Notes: generated by a model from the sequence alone, not told the origin. A stretch of DNA of 64,000 nucleotides from Massilia sp. Leaf139 (GCF_001424165.1 NZ_LMOJ01000003.1:791-64790); one strand, 5' to 3'; positions 37,503 through 46,663 are shown, numbered from the stretch's first letter. Translations and numbers: made by a program.

Positions 37503-38663
37503 CTATCTCGCCCGTTTCAGTTCGTAGACATCCCGGAAGTCGAGATCCTGGTTCAGGTAAATCAGCACCTGCGCGCCCTGCGGCACGGTGATCGTCGGCG
37601 GAATGTTGATCGTGCTTCTCAGAACTTCCGTCATGACTTCCTGCGGCCCCGCGAGGTTGGGGAAGGCGATCGTCGTGTTGTTATTGCCGCCACCCTGGCG
37701 CGTGGCCACAAGGTAGGGGCCGACGTCGCTGATCAGGCTCAGGGCGATCGCGGCGCCGAAGCGATCCCAGAAATGGTTGTTCACCTGGCCCGGGATGCCG
37801 ATGCGGCCGAGGGAGTCGGCAGCCGGGGAATCCAGGTCAATCATGACGTGTCCAGGGGCGGGCCCGCGGCAGCGCGACCAGATCATGCCGACGCGCTTCT
37901 GGCCGCGCGCGATGCCGCCACCCTGCTCGCCGGTGCAGATGGTGCCGGCATCGAGCAGCGGCACCTTCTGGTCGGCGCCGCGCACGTCCTCGGCCACGAT
38001 GCAGTCGACGATGCCGGGCAGAGTGGTGTCGATTGCCGGTCTGACGATGCAGGGAATCACGGTACCTTTCGGCATGATCATGCTCGGGTCGGGCAGCAGG
38101 TAGGCACGCGACGCCTTGAAGGCCCCCGGTTGTGCAGGGGTACCGATCGCGGCTGCCGCATCGCTGACGGTGCCAGCGGAGGCCAGCTGAAGCGAGTCGG
38201 CGGGCCCGCCACCGCCTCGCCCAGCGTCCGGCGTGAAGCGCAAACCAGGTTTCAGGCGGCGCTCCATCAGGAGCTGCGCCTGCGTCTTCACCGGCGGCTG
38301 GCCGCCTGCTACCGCCGGCGCCCCCTGGCTGGCGGGCGGCGTCATCGGTGGCATGCTCGGCGCCGGGGCGGCGGGCGGCACCGGTTCCGGCGGGGGCACG
38401 ACAAGGGGCGGGAGCTTGACCGACACCGTACGCGACTGGTCGACCGGTGGCGCTGCTTTCTCGTCGTACTTCTGGTACATGCCGGCGTAATACTTGTACA
38501 GGCCGAGTCCGGCGAACAGGCAGCAGCTGCCGATGATCGCCCAGTTGGTGAGACTGTTTTGCAGACGCACGCCCTTGTTGACGGGGGTAATGTCGCGCTC
38601 GCCGTTGACGCTGCTTTCGTCATCCAGATCCGGCTCGGGTTGCTGGCGAGTGAACAGGTTCAT
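37503..38663 (-). CDS. virB10: VirB10 type IV secretion scaffold protein
   Basis: 386 aa. It spans the envelope and links the inner-membrane ATPases with the outer-membrane core. One N-terminal membrane segment (WAIIGSCCLFAGLGLYKYY, about 42-60) is followed by a Pro-rich periplasmic stretch (VVPPPEPVPPAAPAP). The TrbI/VirB10 domain contains YLLPDPSMIMPKGTVIPC, VDCIVAEDVRGADQKVPLLD and the C-terminal QVLIYLNQDLDFRDVY. Start and virB9 stop overlap by 4 nt. Confidence 0.96.
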   Translation of the reverse strand: MNLFTRQQPEPDLDDESSVNGERDITPVNKGVRLQNSLTNWAIIGSCCLFAGLGLYKYYAGMYQKYDEKAAPPVDQSRTVSVKLPPLVVPPPEPVPPAAPAPSMPPMTPPASQGAPAVAGGQPPVKTQAQLLMERRLKPGLRFTPDAGRGGGGPADSLQLASAGTVSDAAAAIGTPAQPGAFKASRAYLLPDPSMIMPKGTVIPCIVRPAIDTTLPGIVDCIVAEDVRGADQKVPLLDAGTICTGEQGGGIARGQKRVGMIWSRCRGPAPGHVMIDLDSPAADSLGRIGIPGQVNNHFWDRFGAAIALSLISDVGPYLVATRQGGGNNNTTIAFPNLAGPQEVMTEVLRSTINIPPTITVPQGAQVLIYLNQDLDFRDVYELKRAR

Positions 38664-39508
38664 CTTCCGACACCTTTGACAGTACGCTTGACGTAGGGTG
38701 AGGCGGTATTCGTGGAGGCGCGTGGCGCGTTGCGGTCGTACGCCTCGTTGTAGACGCAGGTGACCATGCGTCCGAGCCGCAGGACTAACTTGGTTTTTAC
38801 GCCTGGCACCTGGACGACACCGTCGTTGACGACCAGGTTCTTGATTTCGTCCAGCGTGTCGTTGCCATCACTGCGGGGGCCGTAGATGGCGGGAATTGTG
38901 CCGCGCGCACGGAAGCGCATGAAGGTGGTGCGGCCGTCGTCCCACACTTCGATCGGCTCGAGTTCGCTCGATCCATCGGCCGAATAGCGCCGGTTGCCTA
39001 CCGGAGTATTGGCGTCGAGCAGGGCGCGTACCTGGTCGCTCTCACGCTGCGCCGTGGCCGCTGGAGACTCGGATGCGGGATAGCGGAAATGCACGCGCAT
39101 GAACGCCACTTGCCCGCTGCCGGGACGTGCCTTGCCCTGCGCTGCCTTCGCCGGCCTGACCAGCTTCAAGTCGAAGCTGTATTTACGCTTGCTGGTAATG
39201 ACTTGCAGATCGGAGTCCGCGTCCGTGGTGGTGGGCTTGAGGAACAGGCCGTTTTCCGCCCTGGTTGATGCCAGGCCCCAGGCCTCGACGTCGCCGCCCA
39301 CCATGTCCATGATTTTCTCGTCGGGCTCGAACAGGATGGTGGTGCTCTTGCCGATGGCCGTGTAGATGGTGACGACATCATAAGGGTCGTAGATGGCGAA
39401 GCGGATCCGCTTGTCCTTCTTGCCTGGCGCAGGCACCTGGGCAGCGTGAGCGGTGGCTGCCAGCGCCAGCGCGACCAGCAGGGACAGGAGACGGCGGCTC
39501 ATGGCCAC
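38660..39508 (-). CDS. virB9: VirB9 outer-membrane core protein
   Basis: 282 aa. A signal peptide (LLSLLVALALAATAHAAQ) exports it to the periplasm, where it joins VirB7 and VirB10 in the outer-membrane ring. Landmarks are the N-domain KRIRFAIYDPYDVVTIYT and IGKSTTILFEPDEKI, and the C-domain PIEVWDDGRTTFMRF, NDGVVQVPGV and LRLGRMVTCVYN. Length fits the family. It overlaps virB8 by 10 nt. Confidence 0.96.
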   Translation of the reverse strand: MAMSRRLLSLLVALALAATAHAAQVPAPGKKDKRIRFAIYDPYDVVTIYTAIGKSTTILFEPDEKIMDMVGGDVEAWGLASTRAENGLFLKPTTTDADSDLQVITSKRKYSFDLKLVRPAKAAQGKARPGSGQVAFMRVHFRYPASESPAATAQRESDQVRALLDANTPVGNRRYSADGSSELEPIEVWDDGRTTFMRFRARGTIPAIYGPRSDGNDTLDEIKNLVVNDGVVQVPGVKTKLVLRLGRMVTCVYNEAYDRNAPRASTNTASPYVKRTVKGVGR

Positions 39509-40359
39509 ACCCGTTGGCCGTTAGTTGGCGCCACCACCGCCACCGGCGAGGTCTGGGTCTGCGCGGCATGCGCCGGCGCCGCTGGCGGCTGCTGTTGCGC
39601 CGGGCCTCCGACGTCGCGGTCGACGACATAGTCGGTGATTTCCATGCCGAGGTCATTGATCCTGCGCGTCTGTTCGTCAGTCGGCTGGTTGACCCAATGA
39701 AACGGGATCGTCGCAATATAGTTGGCCGGAGCGCCGGTCTGCTGGCCGTTGACGACTTCGACCTTCGTGAAACCGACGCGTGCGCTGATGAAGGCGCCGG
39801 CCGGGTTGCGCAGCAGCGTGATCGAGCCAACGGTCGGCTTTACCTTGCCGTGCTGCTTGTACCTGGCCAGCGGCGAATCCGTGGGGTGCTGCCAGTATTC
39901 GATCCACTGTGTTTTGAGCTGGGGACTCATGAAGGCGGCGGCCGTGGTGTAGTCGGCGTCGACGTTCTCGTAGATATAGCGCTCGCGTGCCGCAACGAAC
40001 GTGGCGATGTTGCGCCGGATAGTGGCCTCGGCCGGCTCCATCTGGAACGCCTTCAGCGAAATCGCCGGTTCTACTCTGCCGCTGGCGCGTTCTACGACCA
40101 GCACTTCGGGTGGCGGAGCCGGCTGCATCGAGGTCATGACCGCACCGCCTGCGACCGCCATCGCCAGCACGGCGATGCTGCCAAAAGCGGCGCTGACTCG
40201 CCAGGCGCATCTCACCGAGGCCTCCTTCTCCATGGCGCGGCGGTCGGCCTCATCGGCGGCCAGGTCGAGCATTTCCTGGACGCCCGGGTAGGCCTGAACC
40301 AGTTTGTGCAGCTCGCTCAGCTGCTGCTCCACCGGGATAGGCTGGTTGCGCATGTCCAT
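39499..40359 (-). CDS. virB8: VirB8 inner-membrane assembly protein
   Basis: 286 aa from ATG at 40359, with GAGGAG upstream; the frame is open to 40410 but that part overlaps virB7. The short cytoplasmic N-terminus is followed by one membrane segment (about 59-80, FGSIAVLAMAVAGGAVM) and the periplasmic NTF2-like VirB8 domain (RNIATFVAARERYIYENVDA, LKTQWIEYWQ, ARVGFTKVEV). The tail is Pro/Gln/Ala-rich. It nucleates assembly of the channel with VirB6, VirB9 and VirB10. Confidence 0.94.
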   Translation of the reverse strand: MDMRNQPIPVEQQLSELHKLVQAYPGVQEMLDLAADEADRRAMEKEASVRCAWRVSAAFGSIAVLAMAVAGGAVMTSMQPAPPPEVLVVERASGRVEPAISLKAFQMEPAEATIRRNIATFVAARERYIYENVDADYTTAAAFMSPQLKTQWIEYWQHPTDSPLARYKQHGKVKPTVGSITLLRNPAGAFISARVGFTKVEVVNGQQTGAPANYIATIPFHWVNQPTDEQTRRINDLGMEITDYVVDRDVGGPAQQQPPAAPAHAAQTQTSPVAVVAPTNGQRVWP

Positions 40360-40369
40360 CGTCAACTCC

Positions 40370-40519
40370 TCAGGCGGCCATACCGCAGCTTGGGTGGAAT
40401 ACCTCGGCACGATCCGGGGCGTTGATAGGGCGGCGGTTCTTGCCGTCGCAGGTGGGCAGGGTGCTTGCGCAGCCTGCTACGCTGGCTGCGATCGCCAGCA
40501 ACGTGAAGATTTTGCGCAT
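40370..40519 (-). CDS. virB7: VirB7-like lipoprotein
   Basis: 49 aa: a signal sequence MRKIFTLLAIAASVAGCAS with lipobox V-A-G-C at Cys17, then a short mature part with two more cysteines (LPTCDGK, HPSCGM). VirB7 anchors VirB9 in the outer membrane. Position between virB6 and virB8, length and lipobox all fit. GAGGAACCT precedes the ATG and the stop lies 10 nt before the virB8 start. Confidence 0.88.
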   Translation of the reverse strand: MRKIFTLLAIAASVAGCASTLPTCDGKNRRPINAPDRAEVFHPSCGMAA

Positions 40520-40533
40520 AGGTTCCTCGTGGG

Positions 40534-41580
40534 TCATATGGGGAGACGGGGACGCGCATGCTCCCGCGCAGCGGTGACAGATCGCGGTGCAGGCGTCGGG
40601 GTACGTGAGACACTGTTGCGCTGACGGTTCTGGTAGGCATGCCAGCCCGCGCGTACCGCCTTCTTCCCGGCCCACGCGACCGGTCGCGCCGCTGTTCCGA
40701 TCACTTTGCTGGCCCCGTGTTTGAGCAGGCCGCCCGTGAAGCGCCCCATGCCGAATGAGGACAGCGCCACGCCGCCGGCCAAGCCCGCCGCCACGCTCAG
40801 CACCGAAGCCAGCGCCAGCAGGCAAATCAGGCCCATTGCGAGAAACGGGAATGCCTGAGAAACCTCAGTTGCCTGCGTGACGGCAAGCGCACTGGTTGCG
40901 GAGCGTGAAAACAGCGTCATGAGCAGGAGGTTGACCATGATGACCAGCACCGGCACCAGGAAGTAGTTCGTCATCTGCCGGATCCATGAATTGAAGAAGC
41001 CGGCAGTGGCCTCGAACAGCAGGCCGATGAAGACCAGCGGGCCTAAGCCGACCAGGATGGTGACCATGACCTTGGACACGGCAATGAGGAAGAAGCCGTA
41101 GGCCGTAACGACAATGGTCAGGATCATGACGACGGCGGCGATAACGTACATGCCGAAGTCGCCGTGGAGGATTCCGGCCTTGGCCCAGTAGCGGCCGGTC
41201 AGCTCCACGCCTTGCGCGAACATGGCGTCGAGCCCACTGACAACGCCGTTGGTACCGGTCGACTGCGCGAGGCTTGCAATCAATTCGTCCGGTCCGCGCA
41301 GGAAGGTATCGGTAATCAAGGTGTTATAGACGGCCAGGTTGTAGCCGACGGTAAGCACTGCGGTCAGGGTAAGGACGCGCTTGATGAAGTCATCGAAGGG
41401 TTCACGGATCGCGCCGCGCATGGTGGCCATGCTCCACAAGAGGACGTAGATTCCAAGCATGGAGGCCACGAACGGCGCAACGAGGCGCGCAATGGCTGCG
41501 ACATTCTGGCCGACGTAGGCATCGCAGACGCCGTTGATGAAGGTCAGGATGTCAGTATAGAAGGTGGAGTTGAAGGGCAT
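40534..41580 (-). CDS. virB6: VirB6/TrbL-like polytopic inner-membrane protein
   Basis: 348 aa with about six to seven membrane helices. Examples are APFVASMLGIYVLLWSM, YVIAAVVMILTIVVTAYGF, VMVTILVGLGPLVFIGLLF and NYFLVPVLVIMVNLLLM. The conserved VirB6 stretch S-K-V-M-V-T-I-L-V-G-L-G-P-L-V-F-I-G is clear. The C-terminal 70 residues are basic and Arg-rich. It forms part of the inner-membrane pore. It begins 9 nt after the EexN-like gene. Confidence 0.95.
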   Translation of the reverse strand: MPFNSTFYTDILTFINGVCDAYVGQNVAAIARLVAPFVASMLGIYVLLWSMATMRGAIREPFDDFIKRVLTLTAVLTVGYNLAVYNTLITDTFLRGPDELIASLAQSTGTNGVVSGLDAMFAQGVELTGRYWAKAGILHGDFGMYVIAAVVMILTIVVTAYGFFLIAVSKVMVTILVGLGPLVFIGLLFEATAGFFNSWIRQMTNYFLVPVLVIMVNLLLMTLFSRSATSALAVTQATEVSQAFPFLAMGLICLLALASVLSVAAGLAGGVALSSFGMGRFTGGLLKHGASKVIGTAARPVAWAGKKAVRAGWHAYQNRQRNSVSRTPTPAPRSVTAAREHARPRLPI

Positions 41581-41589
41581 GGCATCCTC

Positions 41590-41853
41590 CTAAGGCACTA
41601 TTCTCGGCATGCGGGCGATGCTGCCGAACGACGCGATACGGTCAGCACGTTGTACGTTGATGCAGTTGGCGTCGTGGCCGGTGCGCCCGGGGTCGTTGCT
41701 GCATACAGCGCTGACTTTCTTGCGCAGATCCGGTTGCGCGAGGAATTCGTCGACGGTATAGACCCGCTTCGCCTCGGGTACGGCCTTGGTCACTTCGTCG
41801 CTCGTGCAGGCCGCGAGCGACAGAGCCAGGGCAATGAAAAGCATACGAGCCAT
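41590..41853 (-). CDS. eex: EexN-like entry-exclusion lipoprotein, copy 1
   Basis: 87 aa. Lipoprotein signal MARMLFIALALSLAACTSDE with lipobox L-A-A-C. The mature part has YTVDEFLAQPDLRKKV and VCSNDPGRTGHDANCINVQR, the small Cys-containing EexN core. EexN lipoproteins sit in the envelope of the plasmid host and block entry of a second, similar plasmid. The position between virB5 and virB6 is usual. A second copy lies at 54092-54355 on the other strand. Confidence 0.88.
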   Translation of the reverse strand: MARMLFIALALSLAACTSDEVTKAVPEAKRVYTVDEFLAQPDLRKKVSAVCSNDPGRTGHDANCINVQRADRIASFGSIARMPRIVP

Positions 41854-41895
41854 TGTGATTCTCCTGAATGTTGAGAACGAAGCTGAAGGAACTGA

Positions 41896-42354
41896 CTACG
41901 CGTCTGGATCGGTATCGGTAGTTGGGCCACTGTGCGCCAGCCGCCAATACCCACCAAGGAAGACGGACAGTGAACACGCCACCGTTCCGATGGCATAAAG
42001 AATTGCGATGCATGCGTAGCACCAGAGAACCGCCCCGAGATACGCAGCGAGGAATGTGTTTGTTAGACGAAGGGCGAACGCTGCAGTCAACAAGGCTTTA
42101 CTGACTTCAAATGCCTGTACAAGAAGCCCGCCAAAGTGCCAGCGCCCGCTAACCGTAGTAAGGACGACCAGCTGCTCGACCGAAAGCCTGAGGCGCGCGA
42201 CGAGCTGGGCCTTGGTCGACGCATCCGGCCCAAAGGAGCCGAACCGATTATCGAAATCTTGACTGATTGCGCGCACGAGTATGGCTAGCCCAGCCATTGG
42301 GGCACGCGCCATCAAGGGAGTGGTCAGGTCGGCAGCAATTTCAGCAGTGTGCAT
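41896..42354 (-). CDS. Predicted membrane protein in the transfer operon
   Basis: 152 aa from ATG at 42354, with GGAGAG upstream. It has three hydrophobic segments: VLTTVSGRWHFGGLLV (weak), LTNTFLAAYLGAVLWCYACI and AILYAIGTVACSLSVFLGGY. No known family. Lying between virB5 and the EexN-like gene, it may assist channel assembly or exclusion, but this is only context. Confidence 0.65.
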   Translation of the reverse strand: MHTAEIAADLTTPLMARAPMAGLAILVRAISQDFDNRFGSFGPDASTKAQLVARLRLSVEQLVVLTTVSGRWHFGGLLVQAFEVSKALLTAAFALRLTNTFLAAYLGAVLWCYACIAILYAIGTVACSLSVFLGGYWRLAHSGPTTDTDPDA

Positions 42355-42386
42355 GTGACTCTCCGTCAAGTTCTTGAGGCACCGCT

Positions 42387-43058
42387 TCAGGGGAGCGCCG
42401 TGTCGATCCTCGGCATGGCGGTGCCAAAGGCTGCGGCGCGCATCTGCGTTATCCTCAGCTTCTGGTCGCGCTCTTCGACAGCGGCGGCATTGGCGGCCGC
42501 GATCAGCTGGTTCTGATCCTGCATGAGCGCCGCGTGCTCGATGGCGATTCGGTTGGCCAGATCGTAGGCGGCTTTCGGATCCTGAGTAGAAGCTAGTGCG
42601 TCGGTGAAGCCTTGCAAGCGCGAGTGCCGGGCGGCGGCAGATCTGTACGCAATTTCAGCCATCGCCTTGTTTGCCGCCGACACGTCCTGCATCTGCGCCA
42701 GAAGCGTTTGCACGTCGGGTGAGAGAAAAGTCGCTTGCTCGGGCGTCAGCACAGCGCCCGCGTCCTTGATCTGCCGGGCAAGCGCAGACAGTTGGGACAT
42801 CGCGTGTGCCCAGTCGGGCGGAAGTTCAGACGCGACATGTGGGAGCAGCGTCGCCATGCCGCGGTTGCCCGTCATGGCCTTTAACTGCGCATTCATGGTG
42901 TCGATCTGGGTGCGCATTTGCTGGTACTGCTCACCCCAGGCTCTCACCTGCTTGCCCGCTTGCGCGAGCACCGCGGGATCGATCACCTTCAACTGCGCGT
43001 GGACGTTAACTGAAGCGCAGGCCAGGCCAATTACGAGAACGAGGGTACGGAGTTTCAT
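42387..43058 (-). CDS. virB5: VirB5-like pilus-tip protein
   Basis: 223 aa. Signal peptide (LVLVIGLACASVNVHAQ) followed by a long helical protein with V-I-D-P-A-V-L-A-Q and Q-Y-Q-Q-M-R-T-Q-I-D near the start and an Ala/Gln-rich C-terminal helix (AYDLANRIAIEHAALMQDQN), the usual layout of VirB5/TraC minor pilins. It starts 9 nt after virB4. Confidence 0.88.
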   Translation of the reverse strand: MKLRTLVLVIGLACASVNVHAQLKVIDPAVLAQAGKQVRAWGEQYQQMRTQIDTMNAQLKAMTGNRGMATLLPHVASELPPDWAHAMSQLSALARQIKDAGAVLTPEQATFLSPDVQTLLAQMQDVSAANKAMAEIAYRSAAARHSRLQGFTDALASTQDPKAAYDLANRIAIEHAALMQDQNQLIAAANAAAVEERDQKLRITQMRAAAFGTAMPRIDTALP

Positions 43059-43067
43059 GATTGCTCC

Positions 43068-45605
43068 TTATGTAGCGGATCGAATGGAGGTCGAGTCGGC
43101 CGGGACGATGCCGAGATCACTAGCGCGCGGGTTGGAAGCATGCTTGACCCTTTCGCGGTTGAAGTGAGGAACCCATGCGTCCGGATCTTCGCCGTACTGC
43201 GCGATGAGCCGATCCATTAGCGCCAGGTTGGTGGAGCGGGCCGACAGCACGGCCATGTCGTCTTCCATCCCATCGAGCGGCAGTCGGCATACGATGGAAT
43301 GCTTGCCTTGCTTGAGGAGGAAATAGCCTTGTCCCTCGGGCATATCCTTTTTCACCAAGTCGTATTCGCGCTCGGAGCAGCCGATGTATTCCACGTATTC
43401 GCGCTTGTCGGCCTTGTCGTTCGGGAATAGGATGAGCGTAGGGCACTGCTCGATCAAGGTGCGTGCGATCGGCAGGGTCACTGCATCGCTCGGGGACTGC
43501 GTATCGAGCACCACGAGCCCATCCAGCTTGCGGACGGTCTTGAGCGCTTTCTTGAAGTACGCCGCATAGTGGCGGTCTCCTAGGGGCTTCCAAAATTCGG
43601 AAACGAACAGGGCAAAGCGGCGCCCATCCACAAGGCGCGTGGTCAGGTGCAGCAGGTGCATGTTGATCGGCGTGCGCAGTTCGGGATCGTCCAGGTAGGC
43701 TGTGGTGTCGAATGCGGTAGTCGCGGCCGATCCGAGCTCGTCGGCGATTGAGCCGGCCAGGTTGTCGAACACCCAGGCGAGCGGGCCATCTTCGCGCCCA
43801 AGCTCGCGCGCATAGCACCAGCGCGCAAGACGTTCGTACAGATCGCCTTTCGGCAGGAAGTCGAGCACACGCCCGAGGCGACGGGACTCGCGCGGGATAC
43901 GAAGCACCGAATCGATCGCGCCATCGAGCCGCTTTTCATCCTGGACGGTGAGAGGCTTCGTGTCGACCTCGGCGCCAGTATCCGTGACCACTGGCCGGGC
44001 TAGTAGCCTGCGCACCAACGTACGGAGGTGGCGCACGTTCACCGCCTCGGCCGGGTCGAGCGCAAATGGCGCGAGCCCGGTCGGCTCGTTCAGGCACAGG
44101 CGGTACACTTTGCCGCGCAAACGGCGCACCGCGATCTCAGTGTCGCGGTCAGTCGAAAAGAGGACGGAGGTAACGCCAAACTTCTGCAGCATCATGAGCG
44201 TGAAAGCGACCTTCGCGGTCTTCCCTGCTCCAGTCGGCCCGATTAGCATTGCGTTGCCGACGTCCTTCTTGTTGCCACCGTTCGCTGCCCTCGGATCTGA
44301 TCCGTGCAGATTGAAGTAGAAGGGCGTGCCGCCGTTGGTCAGCAGCATGGAGAGGGCATCGCCCCAGTGATTGCCCTTGCGCCGCCCGATCGGAAAGTTG
44401 TGCAGCGGGATGAACCCGCACAGATTGCGACTGTTGATCGGCGACAGTCGCGGCCGAAACATGAAGTTCCCCGGCATCTGTGCCCAGTACGCGCTCTCGC
44501 TCGCCAGGTCTTCGCGCGCAGGCTTGATGCCGGCATCCGTAAGCACGGCGTCGATATCGGCGATGTTATCGCGCAGTTCGTCCAGCGTCGGCGCCTTGAC
44601 AAGTACGCTGTAGTGGTGCGCACCCGCGACGGAGCGCCGCGAGGCCACGTCGTCCTTAGCTTCCGCTATCTCATCGATCTGTGAGGTTGCAGCATCGCCG
44701 GCGCTCTCCATGCGGTTGCGGGCCAGGGTCATACCGCGCATTGCCGCGTCCCTGGTCTTGAATTCGAACGACTGCGTAACGACCAGCTCGAAGGGCAGGG
44801 ACAGCAGCTCTTCCAGGAACATCGGCGTGGTTACCTGCGGGTAGCTGTGAATACCCAGAATGGCGCAGAAGTGCGTACCGCCTGGATTCCGCACTTCGAC
44901 AATTTCATTGCCGAAGATCGGCCGCACGCCGCCGATGAGATAGCGCAGGGGAACCGGGGCGAGCGGTACTGGTGTCCATCGGCCGGTGACGAGAAACTGC
45001 AGAAACGAGGCGGCTTCGGAAAACAGCACCCCATCGCGCTCGTGCACTTGCAGCGGTGCCGCGTCATAGTAGCCGAGCGAGGCCACCAGCTTGCGCACGA
45101 TGTCCTCCAGCTCGGCCACGTGCTGCTCACGCACCTTGGCGTGGAATTCCCGACTATGGCCAGCGACGAGCTTGGCAAAAAGGCCTTCCGCCCGGGTACG
45201 ATATGGGCGCAGTACGACCGTGAGATAGAGGTAGTTCGCCATCAGGCGCAGGCCCCCGATCTTAGCCCTGTACCGATCATTCAGCTCGCGCGCGTAGCCG
45301 GGCGGGAAGTGGCCGTCCGGGTACTGGCTTTCCTCCGTCTTGACGATATGCTGCCAGGTCGTGATGCGTGGATTTGCCAGGCTCATGACGGCCCGGTTCA
45401 GGCGCTCATGGCGATTGTTGATCACGCTGTCGTCGGCGCACTCCATCGATGCGCCGCCGACGCGCAGCACGCACAGAAGGTCGCCACCGGTGGTATCGAT
45501 GATGCTGCGCGTGAGGTGCCCTGCGTAGGGAAGGTTCTCTGCCACAGGCGTCTCGCGCCGGATGGCTAACTCTCGCCTTGCTCTTGCTTTCACGGCGACC
45601 GTCAT
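43068..45605 (-). CDS. virB4: VirB4 secretion ATPase
   Basis: 845 aa from ATG at 45605, which overlaps the virB3 stop as ATGA and has CAGGAGACC upstream. It is the largest of the channel ATPases and drives pilus assembly and substrate transfer. The N-terminal CagE_TrbE domain includes LMANYLYLTVVLRPYRTRAE. Walker A is MLIGPTGAGKTAKVAF. Walker B lies in RKLDGLVVLDTQSPSDAVTL, and a final domain runs through YDLVKKDMPEGQGYFLLKQG. Length is normal. The frame extends upstream to 45755 within virB3 but has no start signal there. Confidence 0.96.
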   Translation of the reverse strand: MTVAVKARARRELAIRRETPVAENLPYAGHLTRSIIDTTGGDLLCVLRVGGASMECADDSVINNRHERLNRAVMSLANPRITTWQHIVKTEESQYPDGHFPPGYARELNDRYRAKIGGLRLMANYLYLTVVLRPYRTRAEGLFAKLVAGHSREFHAKVREQHVAELEDIVRKLVASLGYYDAAPLQVHERDGVLFSEAASFLQFLVTGRWTPVPLAPVPLRYLIGGVRPIFGNEIVEVRNPGGTHFCAILGIHSYPQVTTPMFLEELLSLPFELVVTQSFEFKTRDAAMRGMTLARNRMESAGDAATSQIDEIAEAKDDVASRRSVAGAHHYSVLVKAPTLDELRDNIADIDAVLTDAGIKPAREDLASESAYWAQMPGNFMFRPRLSPINSRNLCGFIPLHNFPIGRRKGNHWGDALSMLLTNGGTPFYFNLHGSDPRAANGGNKKDVGNAMLIGPTGAGKTAKVAFTLMMLQKFGVTSVLFSTDRDTEIAVRRLRGKVYRLCLNEPTGLAPFALDPAEAVNVRHLRTLVRRLLARPVVTDTGAEVDTKPLTVQDEKRLDGAIDSVLRIPRESRRLGRVLDFLPKGDLYERLARWCYARELGREDGPLAWVFDNLAGSIADELGSAATTAFDTTAYLDDPELRTPINMHLLHLTTRLVDGRRFALFVSEFWKPLGDRHYAAYFKKALKTVRKLDGLVVLDTQSPSDAVTLPIARTLIEQCPTLILFPNDKADKREYVEYIGCSEREYDLVKKDMPEGQGYFLLKQGKHSIVCRLPLDGMEDDMAVLSARSTNLALMDRLIAQYGEDPDAWVPHFNRERVKHASNPRASDLGIVPADSTSIRSAT

Positions 45606-45976
45606 GATTCGGTCTCCTGTTTCATGCGGCGCTCGAAACGCCACCGCTTGAACAAGCCTGGCCGCTCGCGAAAAACCAGGGGGCTGTACGACGAAGCCGA
45701 CCAGTACCAGTGGGTTGCAACCAGGTTGGCAAAGGTCGTCTTCAGCCATAGCCACAGCAGCTCGAACGCACGCGGATCGTTGAGCGTGATAAGGAAGCAG
45801 ACCGCGTGTAGCGGGATGAATAATCCGAGCCAGGCGACGTTGCGCGTCCAGATCATGGCTTCAAGTGCAATGAATCCGTTCAGGATGCAGGCCACGTACG
45901 GCACGCCGGCCACCGTCGAGGGCCGCGTCGGACCCACGGCGAGATTGTCGACATCGATGCCTTTTTCGTTTTCCAC
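45602..45976 (-). CDS. virB3: VirB3 inner-membrane protein
   Basis: 124 aa from GTG at 45976, preceded by GGGGAGGAG. Family landmarks are LAVGPTRPSTVAGVPYVACI followed by the paired membrane helices NGFIALEAMIWTRN and WLGLFIPLHAVCFLITLNDP, then R-A-F-E-L-L-W-L-W-L-K-T. VirB3 works with VirB4 in pilus assembly. Its start lies at the virB2 stop and its end overlaps virB4. Confidence 0.93.
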   Translation of the reverse strand: MENEKGIDVDNLAVGPTRPSTVAGVPYVACILNGFIALEAMIWTRNVAWLGLFIPLHAVCFLITLNDPRAFELLWLWLKTTFANLVATHWYWSASSYSPLVFRERPGLFKRWRFERRMKQETES

Positions 45977-45977
45977 G

Positions 45978-46265
45978 TTACGCTCCTCCCCAGGATCGAA
46001 CCATCGAAATAACCTGCTCGTGGCCGAAGAAGCCGATGATGCCGACGACTGCCAGCGCGAACAGGCCCCAGTGCGCCTTACCGGCCAGGCAGGCGAAGAA
46101 CAGGAAGATGACGACGATCCCAACGATTGGGGTCAGCAGATCGACAAGCCAGGTCTTCGCCTGGGCCCCGGTTTGCGTGAACTGCGCGAATGCAGGCTCC
46201 GCAGACAAAAGAAACACGGCAAACAGGAGCAGTGCCGTGGCAATGCGAGTGCAGGTAATGCTCAT
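45978..46265 (-). CDS. virB2: VirB2 major pilin
   Basis: 95 aa. Long pilin signal (IATALLLFAVFLLSAEPAFA) cut before Q-F-T-Q, then two hydrophobic helices, WLVDLLTPIVGIVVIFLFFA and HWGLFALAVVGIIGFFGH, joined by a short basic loop (GKA). This matches TrbC/VirB2 pilins that build the conjugative pilus. GGAGGG lies upstream of the ATG. Confidence 0.94.
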   Translation of the reverse strand: MSITCTRIATALLLFAVFLLSAEPAFAQFTQTGAQAKTWLVDLLTPIVGIVVIFLFFACLAGKAHWGLFALAVVGIIGFFGHEQVISMVRSWGGA

Positions 46266-46267
46266 AG

Positions 46268-46663
46268 TCAGTCCCTCCGGGAGACGTTTGAAAATGTGGT
46301 GGTGTTACTGCTGTCGCTGTTTGGGATGCAGATGCGGACAGGGCTGTTGGCCTTCGGTGCACTGGAAGCGCTGACGGTGTCGCGTGGGACGTCGCTGGCG
46401 CGAACCATCGAAGGCGCTATTTCCTCATGACAAAATTGGGAAGAGCGCCGGTCGGCTGCTTTCTCCTGACGGCGGGTGCTCGGACGACTCGACGGTCTCG
46501 GTGCACCGGTGGAAGGTGGCGGCATTGAACCAGTATGCGTTCTGGCTGGCAGCACGCGTCTGGCTCGCAGCTCGGCCTCGCGGGCCGGAGCACTGTCGTC
46601 GTCGTCTGTTCCTTGCGGCGCCGTGTGCGCAATCGGATAGGCGCCGCGCGTTTGCACGGGCAT
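46268..46663 (-). CDS. Hypothetical protein at the start of the transfer operon
   Basis: 131 aa, stop 2 nt before virB2. Low-complexity, Arg/Ser/Pro/Thr-rich with no membrane segment. Its C-terminal 40 residues (SSQFCHEEIAPSMVRA...) resemble the end of the next gene upstream (SEFRHDETAPLVVRA), so the two share a duplicated segment. That shared segment carries the TTTCGTCATGACGAAA-type palindrome, here with two mismatches. An alternative frame from ATG at 46682 (85 aa) overlaps the previous stop as ATGA, so which frame is used is unsettled. Confidence 0.4.
   Translation of the reverse strand: MPVQTRGAYPIAHTAPQGTDDDDSAPAREAELRARRVLPARTHTGSMPPPSTGAPRPSSRPSTRRQEKAADRRSSQFCHEEIAPSMVRASDVPRDTVSASSAPKANSPVRICIPNSDSSNTTTFSNVSRRD
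46420..46435. promoter_or_regulatory. Degenerate copy of palindrome TTTCGTCATGACGAAA
   Basis: TTTCCTCATGACAAAA, two mismatches to the perfect copies at 46834-46849 and 49308-49323. Lies inside coding sequence just upstream of virB2. Confidence 0.5.

Noticed and set aside
37773-38696. 307-codon plus-strand frame over virB10
   Set aside because: Shadow of VirB10; Arg/Gly/His-rich and without motifs.
45606-45755. N-terminal extension of VirB4
   Set aside because: It overlaps VirB3 in another frame, and the ATG at 45605 has a strong ribosome binding site and the usual ATGA overlap.
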